Shown here: positions 1-7,081 of the stretch, piece after piece
Numbering within the stretch: position 1 is the first letter of the stretch
Layout: the number at the start of each line of letters is the position of its first letter
Assembly: GCA_043766915.1 (NCBI GenBank)
Contig: JAYUHO010000010.1
Span: 1 to 19,321, forward strand
Direction of reading: 5' to 3'
DNA: 19,321 nucleotides
Source: JANNAT01 sp043766915
Lineage (GTDB): Bacteria > Pseudomonadota > Alphaproteobacteria > Rhodobacterales > Rhodobacteraceae
Made by a program: the position numbers and the translations under genes
The notes under the pieces: model-generated
The model's database searches: none
What the model was told of the DNA's origin: nothing
Seen by the model: the letters and a program-made list of their open reading frames with translations, nothing else

Positions 1-42
1 TCCGGCCACAAGCAGATGACCGAAAGCAGAAAGCGCCCATGA
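1..42 (+). CDS. 3' end of an upstream gene (partial)
   Basis: The first 42 bases read in frame 1 as a 13-residue tail (SGHKQMTESRKRP) ending in TGA at 40-42. This stop overlaps the ATG of the next gene in an ATGA arrangement, which is typical of translational coupling in bacterial operons. The fragment is too short to identify, and the main support is the overlap itself. Chance openness over 42 bases is possible, so confidence is low. Confidence 0.35.
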   Translation, partial: SGHKQMTESRKRP

Positions 43-368
43 ACCGCACGGAATTTATCGTTGCCACGGCAATCATCTTGTTGCTTGCCTTTACTCTGGG
101 CTGGTTCACCTATTGGCTTATGCACCGTTTTACCCGTGTCGCAGGCGGCGATATGGGGGAAATGGACAAGCTGGCGCAATCGCTGCACGAAGCGGAAGAG
201 GTGCGGGATCAGGCGATCATCTATCTGGAACAGCGCGAGGCCGAGTTGATGAACCAGATCGCGCAAACCGAAGCCGAATTGCGCGCAGCAATGGAAGGCC
301 TGCGCGATGCGCGCCATGAGGCCGAAGAGATGCGGGCGTATATTGAGCGGATGCATGCCAACGGCTGA
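39..368 (+). CDS. Small membrane-anchored coiled-coil protein
   Basis: This 109-residue protein has one N-terminal transmembrane helix (about residues 6-29, rich in I, L, A and F, ending in WLMHRF) followed by a charged helical stretch. From about residue 40 to the end that stretch is dominated by E, A, L, R and Q, as in a coiled coil (for example EAELMNQIAQTEAELRAAME). The likely topology is a short periplasmic N-terminus and a cytoplasmic helical tail, which could be a scaffold or an assembly partner. I do not recognise a named family. It probably belongs to an operon with the gene upstream, given the ATGA overlap, and no strong Shine-Dalgarno is visible, which fits coupled translation. Downstream lies a repeat with hairpins that may end transcription. 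Confidence 0.75.
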   Translation: MNRTEFIVATAIILLLAFTLGWFTYWLMHRFTRVAGGDMGEMDKLAQSLHEAEEVRDQAIIYLEQREAELMNQIAQTEAELRAAMEGLRDARHEAEEMRAYIERMHANG

Positions 369-378
369 GTGGCGGGCG

Positions 379-400
379 AAAATTTTTAGATAAAAATTTT
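379..400. repeat. Perfect AT-rich palindrome after a stop codon
   Basis: AAAATTTTTA at 379-388 and TAAAAATTTT at 391-400 are exact reverse complements separated by GA. The palindrome starts 10 bases after the preceding stop codon. In RNA it would make a weak A/U hairpin, and in DNA it is a symmetric site. It is nested inside a wider inverted repeat, GGCGAAAAT at 375-383 and ATTTTCGCC at 455-463, which brackets the G/C hairpins of the neighbouring repeat. Confidence 0.6.
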
Positions 401-472
401 GAAGACAGGGGGCTGTCTGCCCCCTCGCGCGCAGGCGCGCTCACCCCCGAAAGTATTTTCGCCAAAGTGAAT
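401..472 (-). repeat. Palindromic intergenic repeat, copy 1, with two hairpins
   Basis: This lies between convergent genes. It holds a hairpin with 7-bp arms AGGGGGC (407-413) and GCCCCCT (419-425), a second G/C inverted repeat (GCGCGC at 427-432 and 435-440), and then the core CCCCCGAAAGTATTTTCGCC at 444-463. On the minus strand the core reads TTGGCGAAAATACTTTCGGG, matching the core of the copy at 11025-11067 (TTGGCAAAAATATCCTGCGG). Its position suits a bidirectional terminator or RNA-stabilising element. From family knowledge, similar G/C hairpins with an AAATAT-type core are common between genes in Rhodobacteraceae. Confidence 0.65.
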
Positions 473-481
473 GTGTTTGGA

Positions 482-1261
482 TCACAGCCCGTCGAGGCAG
501 GCCAGAGTGAGGGCCGAAGTTGGGTCAGCGAGATCGTCTATCACATCGAAATGGTGACGGTTTGGCGCGACTGTCCAGGGGCAGGCCCAGTGTTGTGACA
601 GCAGGCGGGCTTGCCACAGGAAGCTGGGGCGTTCTTGGCCACCGACCCAGATATGGGCGGCGCAGGTGGCATTGCGGCCATGGTTTGCCGGGCTTTCTGC
701 GGCAACCTCTGCCTCTGTCAGGCGCAGGTTTTCGTTCATTTTGGTCTGCATGATGGGCCATAGATCGGCCAGCGGTGAGATGGGAACGATCCTGCGCACG
801 ACCGGCAGGGCGATATCGCTGCAGCCCATGCGTGCGGCAAGATGACCGCCCGCCGAATGGCCGGTTATCACCACCGGTCCGGGGATCCGCGCGGATGCTG
901 CCATCACGGCCCCGGCAATCTCGGCAGTCATTTGGCTGATCCGGGCCATTGGGGCCAAAGTATAGGACGGCATCGCCACCGCCCAGCCTCGCGCCACCGC
1001 ACCTGCCGCCAGATGCGACCAGCTTTCGCGGCCAAAGGCCAGCCAATAGCCACCATGGATAAAGACCATCAGTCCGCGCGGGGCTGAGGGGGGCAGGAAC
1101 AGATCAAAGCGGTTGCGATCGGTTGGGCCGTAGGGCAAGCCCAGCTGCGCGCGGGGCCCAAGCCGGGCGCGAAACTGTTCAGCGGCCTGTTGCCAGCGCG
1201 GGGGATACTCTTCGGCCCCCGCAATGAAGGCACCGTTGGCATAGGCAAGGTCGTAATCCAT
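482..1261 (-). CDS. Alpha/beta hydrolase, kynurenine formamidase-like
   Basis: This 259-residue cytoplasmic alpha/beta-hydrolase carries the oxyanion motif HGGYW (residues 69-73), the nucleophile elbow GHSAG (134-138, Ser136) and a C-terminal His in NRHHFDVID (His236 or His237). Together these are typical of the arylformamidase/kynurenine formamidase branch of the family, which cleaves amide or ester bonds. The frame stays open upstream to 1354, but the ATG at 1261 is preferred because AGGA sits just ahead of it, homologues begin close to this point, and a longer form would run into the leader of the divergent dehydrogenase. No other tryptophan-catabolism gene is present, so the substrate is unknown. 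A generic esterase is the main alternative. Confidence 0.88.
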   Translation of the reverse strand: MDYDLAYANGAFIAGAEEYPPRWQQAAEQFRARLGPRAQLGLPYGPTDRNRFDLFLPPSAPRGLMVFIHGGYWLAFGRESWSHLAAGAVARGWAVAMPSYTLAPMARISQMTAEIAGAVMAASARIPGPVVITGHSAGGHLAARMGCSDIALPVVRRIVPISPLADLWPIMQTKMNENLRLTEAEVAAESPANHGRNATCAAHIWVGGQERPSFLWQARLLSQHWACPWTVAPNRHHFDVIDDLADPTSALTLACLDGL

Positions 1262-1368
1262 CGCAGTCCTGAAGGTTTGATCAAAATATTGCCCACAGGC
1301 TGCACCAGAACTGGACTTTTTCCAAGTGCCTATGCAATGCAGGGGCCACAGCACATTAGGAGGCCCCC

Positions 1369-2847
1369 ATGCTTGATTCCGTCACTGATTTGCGTTCCAT
1401 TCTGAAAGATCCCGGACTGTTGCCAAACAAGGCCTATGTGGCGGGCGAATGGATTGATGCCGCCGATGGCGCGACGTTTGCGGTGACCAATCCCGCGCGC
1501 GGCGATGTGATTGCCCTTGTGCCCGATCTGACCCGTGCCGATGCGGCCCGCGCGATTGCGGCGGCCGATGTTGCACGGCGTGACTGGGCCGCGCGGACGG
1601 GCAAGGAACGTGCAGCCGTCATGCGCAAGTGGTTCGATCTGTGCATGGCAGCGCAAGATGATCTGGCCGCCATTCTGACCGCCGAGATGGGCAAACCGCT
1701 GGCCGAGGCCAAGGGTGAGATTGCTTATGGTTCGGCCTATATCGAATGGTTCGGCGAAGAGGCCAAGCGCACCTATGGTGAGATTATTCCGGGCCATATG
1801 CGTGACAAGCGGATTTCGGTGATCAAGCAACCGATTGGCGTCTGCGCCTCGATCACGCCGTGGAATTTCCCGAACGCGATGATCGCGCGCAAGGTGGCAC
1901 CTGCGCTGGCGGCGGGTTGCGGGTTTGTGGCGCGGCCTGCGGCGGAAACGCCGTTGTCGGCGATTGCATTGGCGGTGTTGGCCGAACGGGCGGGGGTGCC
2001 TGCGGGCGTGTTTTCGGTGATCACATCAAAGCGGTCATCGGAAATTGGCAAAGAGTTTTGCGAAAACCCGGCCATTCGCAAGCTGACCTTCACCGGGTCC
2101 ACCGAAGTCGGGCGGATTTTGCTGCGGCAGGCGGCGGATCAGGTTTTGAAATGCAGCATGGAATTGGGCGGCAACGCGCCGTTTATCGTGTTTGACGATG
2201 CCGATCTGGACGCGGCGGTTGAAGGTGCTATGATTTCCAAGTTCCGCAACAACGGCCAGACCTGCGTGTGTGCCAACCGGATTTACGTGCAGGCCGGGGT
2301 ATATGACGCGTTTGCCGCCAAGCTGGCAGTTGCGGTGGCCAAGCTGTCGATTGGCGATGGGTTGAAAGCGGGCACCACCACGGGGCCGCTGATCAACATG
2401 GATGCGGTGGAAAAGGTCGAGGAACATATCGCGGACGTTCTGGCGGGTGGCGGCAAGATTGTGACGGGCGGCAAACGGCATGCATTGGGCGGCACATTCT
2501 TTCAGCCGACAGTGGTGACGGGGGTGACGCCCGACATGTTGGTGGCCAATGAGGAAACCTTCGGTCCCTTGGCACCATTGTTCAAATTCGACACCGAAGA
2601 GGAAGTCATTCGCCGCGCCAATGACACCATTTACGGTTTGGCCAGCTATTTCTACGCCCGCGATATTGGCCGCATCACGCGCGTGCAGGAACAGTTGGAA
2701 TATGGCATGGTGGGGGTCAACACCGGGCTGATTTCCAATGAAATGGCCCCGTTTGGCGGGGTCAAGCAATCTGGTTTGGGGCGCGAAGGCAGCCACCACG
2801 GGATCGACGACTATATGGAACTGAAGTATATTTGTCTGTCGATCTGA
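1369..2847 (+). CDS. gabD: Succinate-semialdehyde dehydrogenase-like aldehyde dehydrogenase
   Basis: This is a full-length 492-residue aldehyde dehydrogenase of the GabD type. It oxidises an aldehyde, probably succinate semialdehyde from GABA breakdown, to the acid using NAD(P). Visible motifs are PWNFP (164-168), the Rossmann loop GSTEVG (243-248), catalytic base Glu265 in ELGG, nucleophile Cys299 in GQTCVC, and EETFGP (395-400). A second cysteine, Cys301, lies two residues on, the spacing of the redox switch known in human SSADH. The usual Lys of the KPA motif is Arg189 (ARPAA), and residue 192 is Ala rather than the Glu or Ser that often indicates NAD or NADP preference, so cofactor use is uncertain. 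AGGAGG at 1358-1363 fixes the start. Related ALDHs acting on glutarate semialdehyde are an alternative. Confidence 0.9.
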   Translation: MLDSVTDLRSILKDPGLLPNKAYVAGEWIDAADGATFAVTNPARGDVIALVPDLTRADAARAIAAADVARRDWAARTGKERAAVMRKWFDLCMAAQDDLAAILTAEMGKPLAEAKGEIAYGSAYIEWFGEEAKRTYGEIIPGHMRDKRISVIKQPIGVCASITPWNFPNAMIARKVAPALAAGCGFVARPAAETPLSAIALAVLAERAGVPAGVFSVITSKRSSEIGKEFCENPAIRKLTFTGSTEVGRILLRQAADQVLKCSMELGGNAPFIVFDDADLDAAVEGAMISKFRNNGQTCVCANRIYVQAGVYDAFAAKLAVAVAKLSIGDGLKAGTTTGPLINMDAVEKVEEHIADVLAGGGKIVTGGKRHALGGTFFQPTVVTGVTPDMLVANEETFGPLAPLFKFDTEEEVIRRANDTIYGLASYFYARDIGRITRVQEQLEYGMVGVNTGLISNEMAPFGGVKQSGLGREGSHHGIDDYMELKYICLSI

Positions 2848-2865
2848 GGGCAGCAAAGACGGGAC

Positions 2866-2891
2866 AAAACGGGGGCTTCGGTCCTCGTTTT
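2866..2891. terminator. Rho-independent terminator with UUCG loop
   Basis: Arms AAAACGGGGGC (2866-2876) and GTCCTCGTTTT (2881-2891) pair over 11 bp, including two G-U pairs, around the stable tetraloop TTCG (2877-2880). The A run on one side and the T run on the other let it work in both directions. It lies between the end of the dehydrogenase gene (+) and the end of the DUF1190 lipoprotein gene (-), so it probably serves both. Confidence 0.85.
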
Positions 2892-2907
2892 GTATTGCAC
2901 GCCCCGT

Positions 2908-3603
2908 TCACCCCCCCGTGCGCATGCCACCCGATTTGCCAAATCCACCGCGTTGGGCGACCATGGCTTTGGTCATCGGGGGCAGGCCCTTGGTGACGGT
3001 GGCCTTTTGAAACGCCGAGGGTGCAATTTGTCCGCCTGAATTCAAATTGCCAATTTTTGTGCCGCCATCCGGAGTGGCGAACCCGCCGCCGCTGCTGCGA
3101 ACGACGGGTTGCGCCATCACACGTCCGCCGCTGAGGGCCTGACCGATCATATAGCCCATGAACAGCGGCATAAAGATGCCGGTGCCCGAGCCACCGCCCG
3201 AAATACTGTCCGCTCCGCAAGCCCCAACACCGTGTTCCGCCTCACAGACTTGTTGGCTGTCATAGCGCGGGGCGGTTTCGTCGTGCAGGGCTTTGGCCTC
3301 GGCGAAGGCGGTGTTGCAGTCTTTTTCTGTGAACCAGCCACCGGGGCTGGCGGCGGCCAGACAGCTGGCTTCATCCGGAAACGCGGCGGCTTCGGTTTTT
3401 TCTTCCTGGCAGCCTGCAAGGGCAAAGGCCGACGCGCCCAAGATGAACAGGGCGGCGCTGCGGGATCGTTTCTGGGGGGTGTTGGCAACGGGTTTAGCCT
3501 TCGATGAAATGGGGTTTGAACCGGGACAGGTCCTGGGTGATGCGGCTGGCGTCTTCCCGCAGCCCCATACCAACACAAACCTCGCCCACAATCCATGCGC
3601 CAA
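2908..3603 (-). CDS. YgiB-like DUF1190 lipoprotein (start uncertain)
   Basis: The protein resembles E. coli YgiB (DUF1190). It has a hydrophobic stretch ending in lipobox LAGC (Cys at residue 65 of this reading), conserved cysteine-bearing segments (EASCLAA, KDCNTAF, QVCEAEHGVGAC), the glycine-rich membrane-like stretch MPLFMGYMIGQALSGG and a C-terminal RGGFG motif. It is predicted to be a lipid-anchored envelope protein of unknown role. It follows the YgiC-like ligase gene on the same strand, and the ygiB/ygiC pairing is common. The start is a problem: upstream of the lipobox the only ATG, GTG or TTG codons are at residues 1, 5, 10 and 11, giving an over-long leader and a 110-base overlap with the ligase gene. 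A signal peptide would be expected to begin near residue 40, where no canonical start exists. The end is secure but the start is not. Confidence 0.75.
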   Translation of the reverse strand: MAHGLWARFVLVWGCGKTPAASPRTCPGSNPISSKAKPVANTPQKRSRSAALFILGASAFALAGCQEEKTEAAAFPDEASCLAAASPGGWFTEKDCNTAFAEAKALHDETAPRYDSQQVCEAEHGVGACGADSISGGGSGTGIFMPLFMGYMIGQALSGGRVMAQPVVRSSGGGFATPDGGTKIGNLNSGGQIAPSAFQKATVTKGLPPMTKAMVAQRGGFGKSGGMRTGG

Positions 3604-4675
3604 TCACCGGACGCATGCCCGCCATCACCGGCAGCGGGTGATAGGCCTGCACGATCATCGGGTGATCGTCATAGGTTTTGTCGGTGGCGGCGTCGGTGAT
3701 CACGCCATTTTCTACGATGGTAACAGAGGCACCTTCGCGCGAAAAAATTGGCTTGATCACATGGCCCCTGGCAAGTTGGGCTGTGGCGTTGGGATGGGTT
3801 GCGACATCCGTCGCGAAAAAGCTGGGCAGCAGGTTGGGATGGCCTTCGAACATTTCCCACAGCACGGGAAGGATGGCTTTGTTCGACAGCAGCGCCTTCC
3901 ATGGCGGTTCGATAAAGCGACATTGCGCGCCAGAAATGGCATCTGCGAACGGATCACGCAGCAGGTCTTCCCAAGGGTAAAGCTTGAACAACGCCCCGAT
4001 GACGCGATCTTCAGCATCGGTGAGCTGGCCCCGGTCTGACAGGCCGATTTTTTCCAGATCGGTGTATTGCGCGTAAAGCCCCGCCTCCCGCGCCGCCCAA
4101 GCCAAGGCTTCGACGGTGGCGTAATCTTCGGGGGCATCCGCAATGGCGGCGAAATGCACGTTGGTTTTGGGTGGAAAGATCGCGGCAAATCGGGCAACCA
4201 ATGCCTCATGAATGCCGTTGAATTGGTCGGTTTGCGCGGGCAACACGCGGGTGGCCTGCTGTTGTTCAAACCACAGCCATTGGAACGACGCGCTTTCATA
4301 TAGGGCGGTCGGGGTGTCGGCGTTGTATTCCAGCATTTTCGCGGGGCCAGCGCCATCATAGGCCAGATCAAAGCGGCCATAAAGTTCAGGATCGCCATCG
4401 CGCCAACTGTTGGCAACCAGATCCCAATGCGCGTCGGGGATGCCCATCCGGGCCATCAGCTGTTCAGATCCGATGATTTTGCCGACTGCCTCGCGGCACA
4501 TGGCGTGCAGGGCGGTGCAAGGATCTTCAATATCATCCTCGATCTCGCGCAGGGTAAAGCTGTAGGCCGAGGTTTCGTCCCAATAGGGCACGCCGTACAT
4601 ATCGGCGAACGTGAACCCAAGTCGATCGGCTTCTGCCCGCCAATCGGGACGTTCGGGCAGGGTGATGCGTTCCAA
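3494..4675 (-). CDS. YgiC-type glutathionylspermidine synthase-family ATP-grasp ligase
   Basis: This 393-residue cytoplasmic enzyme is collinear with E. coli YgiC, a homologue of the synthetase half of glutathionylspermidine synthase. Members ligate a carboxylate to an amine using ATP, and the substrate of YgiC is not settled. Motifs visible are ERPDWR (8-13), GRFDLAYDG (100-108), LEYNADTPTALYE (115-127), SNKAILPVLWEMF (264-276), KPIFSREGA (308-316) and the C-terminal GLREDASRITQDLSRF (371-386). The chosen start is TTG at 4675: GGAG lies seven bases upstream and the resulting N-terminus aligns with YgiC. The upstream ATG at 4708 has no Shine-Dalgarno and falls inside a strong dyad. The DUF1190 lipoprotein gene follows in the same transcript. 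Confidence 0.9.
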   Translation of the reverse strand: MERITLPERPDWRAEADRLGFTFADMYGVPYWDETSAYSFTLREIEDDIEDPCTALHAMCREAVGKIIGSEQLMARMGIPDAHWDLVANSWRDGDPELYGRFDLAYDGAGPAKMLEYNADTPTALYESASFQWLWFEQQQATRVLPAQTDQFNGIHEALVARFAAIFPPKTNVHFAAIADAPEDYATVEALAWAAREAGLYAQYTDLEKIGLSDRGQLTDAEDRVIGALFKLYPWEDLLRDPFADAISGAQCRFIEPPWKALLSNKAILPVLWEMFEGHPNLLPSFFATDVATHPNATAQLARGHVIKPIFSREGASVTIVENGVITDAATDKTYDDHPMIVQAYHPLPVMAGMRPVIGAWIVGEVCVGMGLREDASRITQDLSRFKPHFIEG

Positions 4676-4691
4676 GCTTTTTCTCCGGTAA

Positions 4692-4718
4692 CTCTTGCAC
4701 CATATCATGGCGCAAGAG
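4692..4718. promoter_or_regulatory. 27-bp dyad upstream of the YgiC-like gene
   Basis: Twelve-base arms CTCTTGCACCAT (4692-4703) and ATGGCGCAAGAG (4707-4718) flank ATC and match at 11 of 12 positions as DNA. In the minus-strand RNA the odd position is a G-U pair, giving a 12-bp hairpin just ahead of the Shine-Dalgarno of the ligase gene. It could be an operator for a dimeric regulator or an RNA structure controlling translation. No T run follows on the minus strand, so a simple terminator is less likely. Confidence 0.65.
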
Positions 4719-4792
4719 TCAGGGTTCAAGGGTGAGGGGCGCAAAAGCTGTCCGACACAGGATAAGACCGGATTGGACTAAGACGGCCCATT

Positions 4793-4944
4793 GATAAGCG
4801 AAAACACGTCGCCAAAGCGCCCTTCAGCTTCGGCGGCGCGCAAGAGGTGGACACGCTGGACCAGGATTTCCTGTGTCGCCGGTGGTGACGTCAAAGGTGG
4901 AATATCGGCTGACCGCGCTGGGCCTTGGTCTGGGCGCGGTTTGA
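4793..4944 (+). pseudogene. Decayed HxlR-family regulator fragment (frameshifted)
   Basis: Two adjacent reading frames together resemble the C-terminal half of an HxlR-type winged-helix regulator. The first reads QEVDTLDQDFLCRR (4841-4882), comparable to the family's R-T-L-E-x-D-G-L-V-x-R segment. The second reads VTSKVEYRLTALGLGL (4885-4932), comparable to PPRVEYxLTxLGxxL in the wing, and ends in TGA at 4942-4944. A frame change near 4880 separates them, and no N-terminal helix-turn-helix part is visible upstream. HxlR regulators often sit beside an oxidoreductase gene, and an SDR follows here. The match is by eye and short, so the call is tentative. The rest of the 4676-5053 gap holds only the dyad at 4692-4718. 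Confidence 0.45.
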
Positions 4945-5053
4945 TTCCAAGTTGGACTGAACAAACAAAAATCATCCATGACGCGTTCGGAGTGCATGGA
5001 AGGCTGCTTCTTTTTATGGTCAACTCAAAAGCGCAGTTGTGGAGATGATGCCA

Positions 5054-5794
5054 ATGCCAGACACAGATCGCCGTATTGCCGTGGTCACAGGGGCCGCGGG
5101 TGGCATGGGGCGGGCGATTGTCGCGCGGTTGCTGGCGGATGGCTGCCATGTGGTGGGGGTGGATATTGATGCCAGCGCAGTGCAGGCAATGGCCGCAGTT
5201 TTGGCCAACTTCAGTGCCGAGGCGGTTGATCTGACGGATGCTGTCGCGATTACCGGTTTGTTTGATCGCCTGACCGGGCTGCACGGCGGGGTGGATGTGT
5301 TGGTAAACAATGCGGGCACCTGTTTTATGTCGGATTTCCCCAACATTTCGGCGGCAGAGCTTGACCAGCAGATGGCGGTTAACTTTGGGTCTGCGTTTCA
5401 CTGCTGCCAAGGGGCAGTCAAGGCGATGGCGGGGCGGGCAGGGGTGCGCAAGATCGTCAACATCTCGTCCAACGGGGCGTATAATTTCGACGTGTTTGAT
5501 CCGCCGCATTATCGGGCGTCCAAGGCGGCGATGGACACGCTGACAAAGGATTTGGCGCGGCGGTATGCGCGGGATAAAATTGCGGTGAACTCACTCGCGC
5601 CTGCGATGACCGAAACGCCGCTGTTCGATGTGCTGACGGCCGATGTGCTGGCGCGTGCCATATCGGCGATGCCGCACGGGGCTGCGATGCAGCCCGCGCA
5701 GATTGCCGATTGGGTGGGATTTTTGGTATCGTCTGCGGGGGATATCTGTTCGGGGAATGTGATCATTTTGAATCAGGGCCGCGATGTGCGCTGA
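5054..5794 (+). CDS. Short-chain dehydrogenase/reductase
   Basis: This classical SDR of 246 residues is a NAD(P)-dependent oxidoreductase acting on an alcohol or ketone. It shows the cofactor loop TGAAGGMG (12-19), an Asp after the second strand (VGVDID, near 37-39) that favours NAD, NNAG (85-88), catalytic Ser in NISSN (138-139) and YRASK (Tyr153, Lys157). The C-terminal part ILNQGRDVR replaces the usual VDGG ending. Four in-frame starts lie close together (GTG 5039, ATG 5045, 5048 and 5054). The last is preferred because GGAG at 5041-5044 lies nine bases ahead of it. It is the first gene of a probable SDR-aminotransferase-cupin operon. The substrate cannot be told from sequence. Confidence 0.88.
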   Translation: MPDTDRRIAVVTGAAGGMGRAIVARLLADGCHVVGVDIDASAVQAMAAVLANFSAEAVDLTDAVAITGLFDRLTGLHGGVDVLVNNAGTCFMSDFPNISAAELDQQMAVNFGSAFHCCQGAVKAMAGRAGVRKIVNISSNGAYNFDVFDPPHYRASKAAMDTLTKDLARRYARDKIAVNSLAPAMTETPLFDVLTADVLARAISAMPHGAAMQPAQIADWVGFLVSSAGDICSGNVIILNQGRDVR

Positions 5795-5803
5795 TCAGCG
5801 GAC

Positions 5804-5829
5804 GCGAAAAATTTCCGGCGAAAAATTTT
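5804..5829. repeat. Tandem AT-rich repeat between SDR and aminotransferase genes
   Basis: GCGAAAAATTT occurs twice, at 5804-5814 and 5818-5828, a 14-base period. Each unit contains the palindromic AAATTT, and the motif resembles GCGAAAATTTTT at 376-387 after another stop codon. It lies within the 66-base gap between two same-strand genes. It could be a binding site or an mRNA processing feature, and its function is unknown. Confidence 0.5.
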
Positions 5830-5860
5830 CTGCGTTGCATCGCGGAAATTCGGTTTTGCG

Positions 5861-6991
5861 ATGAAAGTCGAGATTCACAAACTGTTCGAATATCTGCTGG
5901 AAACCACAAATGCCACCCCGGAGTGCATCCTTGGTTTCTCGCTGTCGACCCCGCCGCGACTGTCGGACTTTCTGGCTGATCTTGATCTTGATCCGGATAT
6001 GGCCTTGGACTGGAATGGCCGCAGCTTTCTCGGCCTGCCGGACTTGCGCGCGCGGGTGATCGCGCAAGCAGGGCTGAGCGGTATCTGTAACCCCGATGAT
6101 GTGTTGATCACGGCAGGGGCCGCCGAGGCGAACTATCTGGCGCTGCGGCAGCTGTTAGCCCCCGGTGATCAGATCGTGACGGAAACTCCGGGCTGGCCGC
6201 AAGCGGGAGTATTGGCGCGGGCCGCTGGGGCCGATCTGCGGCTGGTGCGGCGACACGAGGGGAATAACTGGCGGCTGGACCCTGCCGATCTGGCCGCCGT
6301 GGTAACGCCAAACACCAAGCTGATTTTTCTGTCCAACCCCAACAACCCCACCGGCGCATTGATGTCTGCCGATGATCTGCGGGCAATTGCCGAGATCGCA
6401 GACAGGGTGGATGCGTGGCTGTTGGTGGATGAGGTTTATGCGGGGCTGGAATGGGATGGCCCACGCCCGCCATCGATTGCCGGGCTGTATCGACGCGGAA
6501 TAACCACGGGGTCGGTGTCCAAGGCGCTGGGCCTGCAGGGGCTGCGCACAGGGTGGATGATTTGCCAAGATGCGGGCATGATCCGCGATGCGGTTATCCT
6601 GCGCGAAAATGCCTCCGAGATTATGAATATTCTGGGCGAACATATCGCGGAAATCGCCCTGCGGCCGGAGCGGTTGTTGCAAAGCCTGACCCGCGCGCGC
6701 GATGAGGCACAGATCACTCTGGCGCAACTGGATGCGTTTATCACAGCCCAACCCCGTCTGAGTTGGGTCAAACCCCAAGCCGGGCTGATCGGGCTGGCGC
6801 GGCTTGAGGGCATTGCGGCAGACCCGTTGGCACGCCGTTTGTTGACCGCGCCTTATCGTACTTTTGTTTTGCCGGGCACCGCCTATGATCATCCCCATCA
6901 CATCCGTCTGGGGGTGGGCGGCGGGGCGGCGGTGCAACTGGACAAGGGGCTGGCGCGGCTGGCGCAGTGTCTGGCAGACTGGCGGCCCTAA
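5861..6991 (+). CDS. Class I/II PLP-dependent aminotransferase
   Basis: This 376-residue fold-type I PLP enzyme has SNPNNPTG (158-165, Asn162 binding the cofactor), the cofactor Asp190 in VDEVY, the Schiff-base lysine Lys221 in SVSKALGLQGLRTGW, Arg229 in the phosphate pocket, and Arg349 in HIRLGVGGG as the likely carboxylate binder. The short N-terminal domain lacks a signal. Overall layout resembles the aspartate aminotransferase superfamily, including capreomycidine-synthase-like members, but the substrate is not evident. It probably interconverts an amino acid and a keto acid. No clear Shine-Dalgarno precedes the ATG. Its neighbours, an SDR and a DUF861 cupin, suggest a shared small-molecule pathway. 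Confidence 0.88.
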   Translation: MKVEIHKLFEYLLETTNATPECILGFSLSTPPRLSDFLADLDLDPDMALDWNGRSFLGLPDLRARVIAQAGLSGICNPDDVLITAGAAEANYLALRQLLAPGDQIVTETPGWPQAGVLARAAGADLRLVRRHEGNNWRLDPADLAAVVTPNTKLIFLSNPNNPTGALMSADDLRAIAEIADRVDAWLLVDEVYAGLEWDGPRPPSIAGLYRRGITTGSVSKALGLQGLRTGWMICQDAGMIRDAVILRENASEIMNILGEHIAEIALRPERLLQSLTRARDEAQITLAQLDAFITAQPRLSWVKPQAGLIGLARLEGIAADPLARRLLTAPYRTFVLPGTAYDHPHHIRLGVGGGAAVQLDKGLARLAQCLADWRP

Positions 6992-7081
6992 GTCGCCGTC
7001 ACTAAGGCGAATGTCGCGGATGGGTTCGACATCGGCACAAACCTGATGCACGCTGACTGCGACATTAAAAAAGGATATCCC

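Noticed and set aside
2035..2856. A 273-codon minus-strand frame inside the aldehyde dehydrogenase gene
   Set aside because: It is the antisense shadow of conserved ALDH motifs, with no plausible domain or ribosome site.
4791..5048. An 85-codon plus-strand frame ahead of the SDR gene
   Set aside because: Composition is unlike a protein (RKRWTRWTR), there is no ribosome site, and the HxlR-like reading lies in the other two frames.
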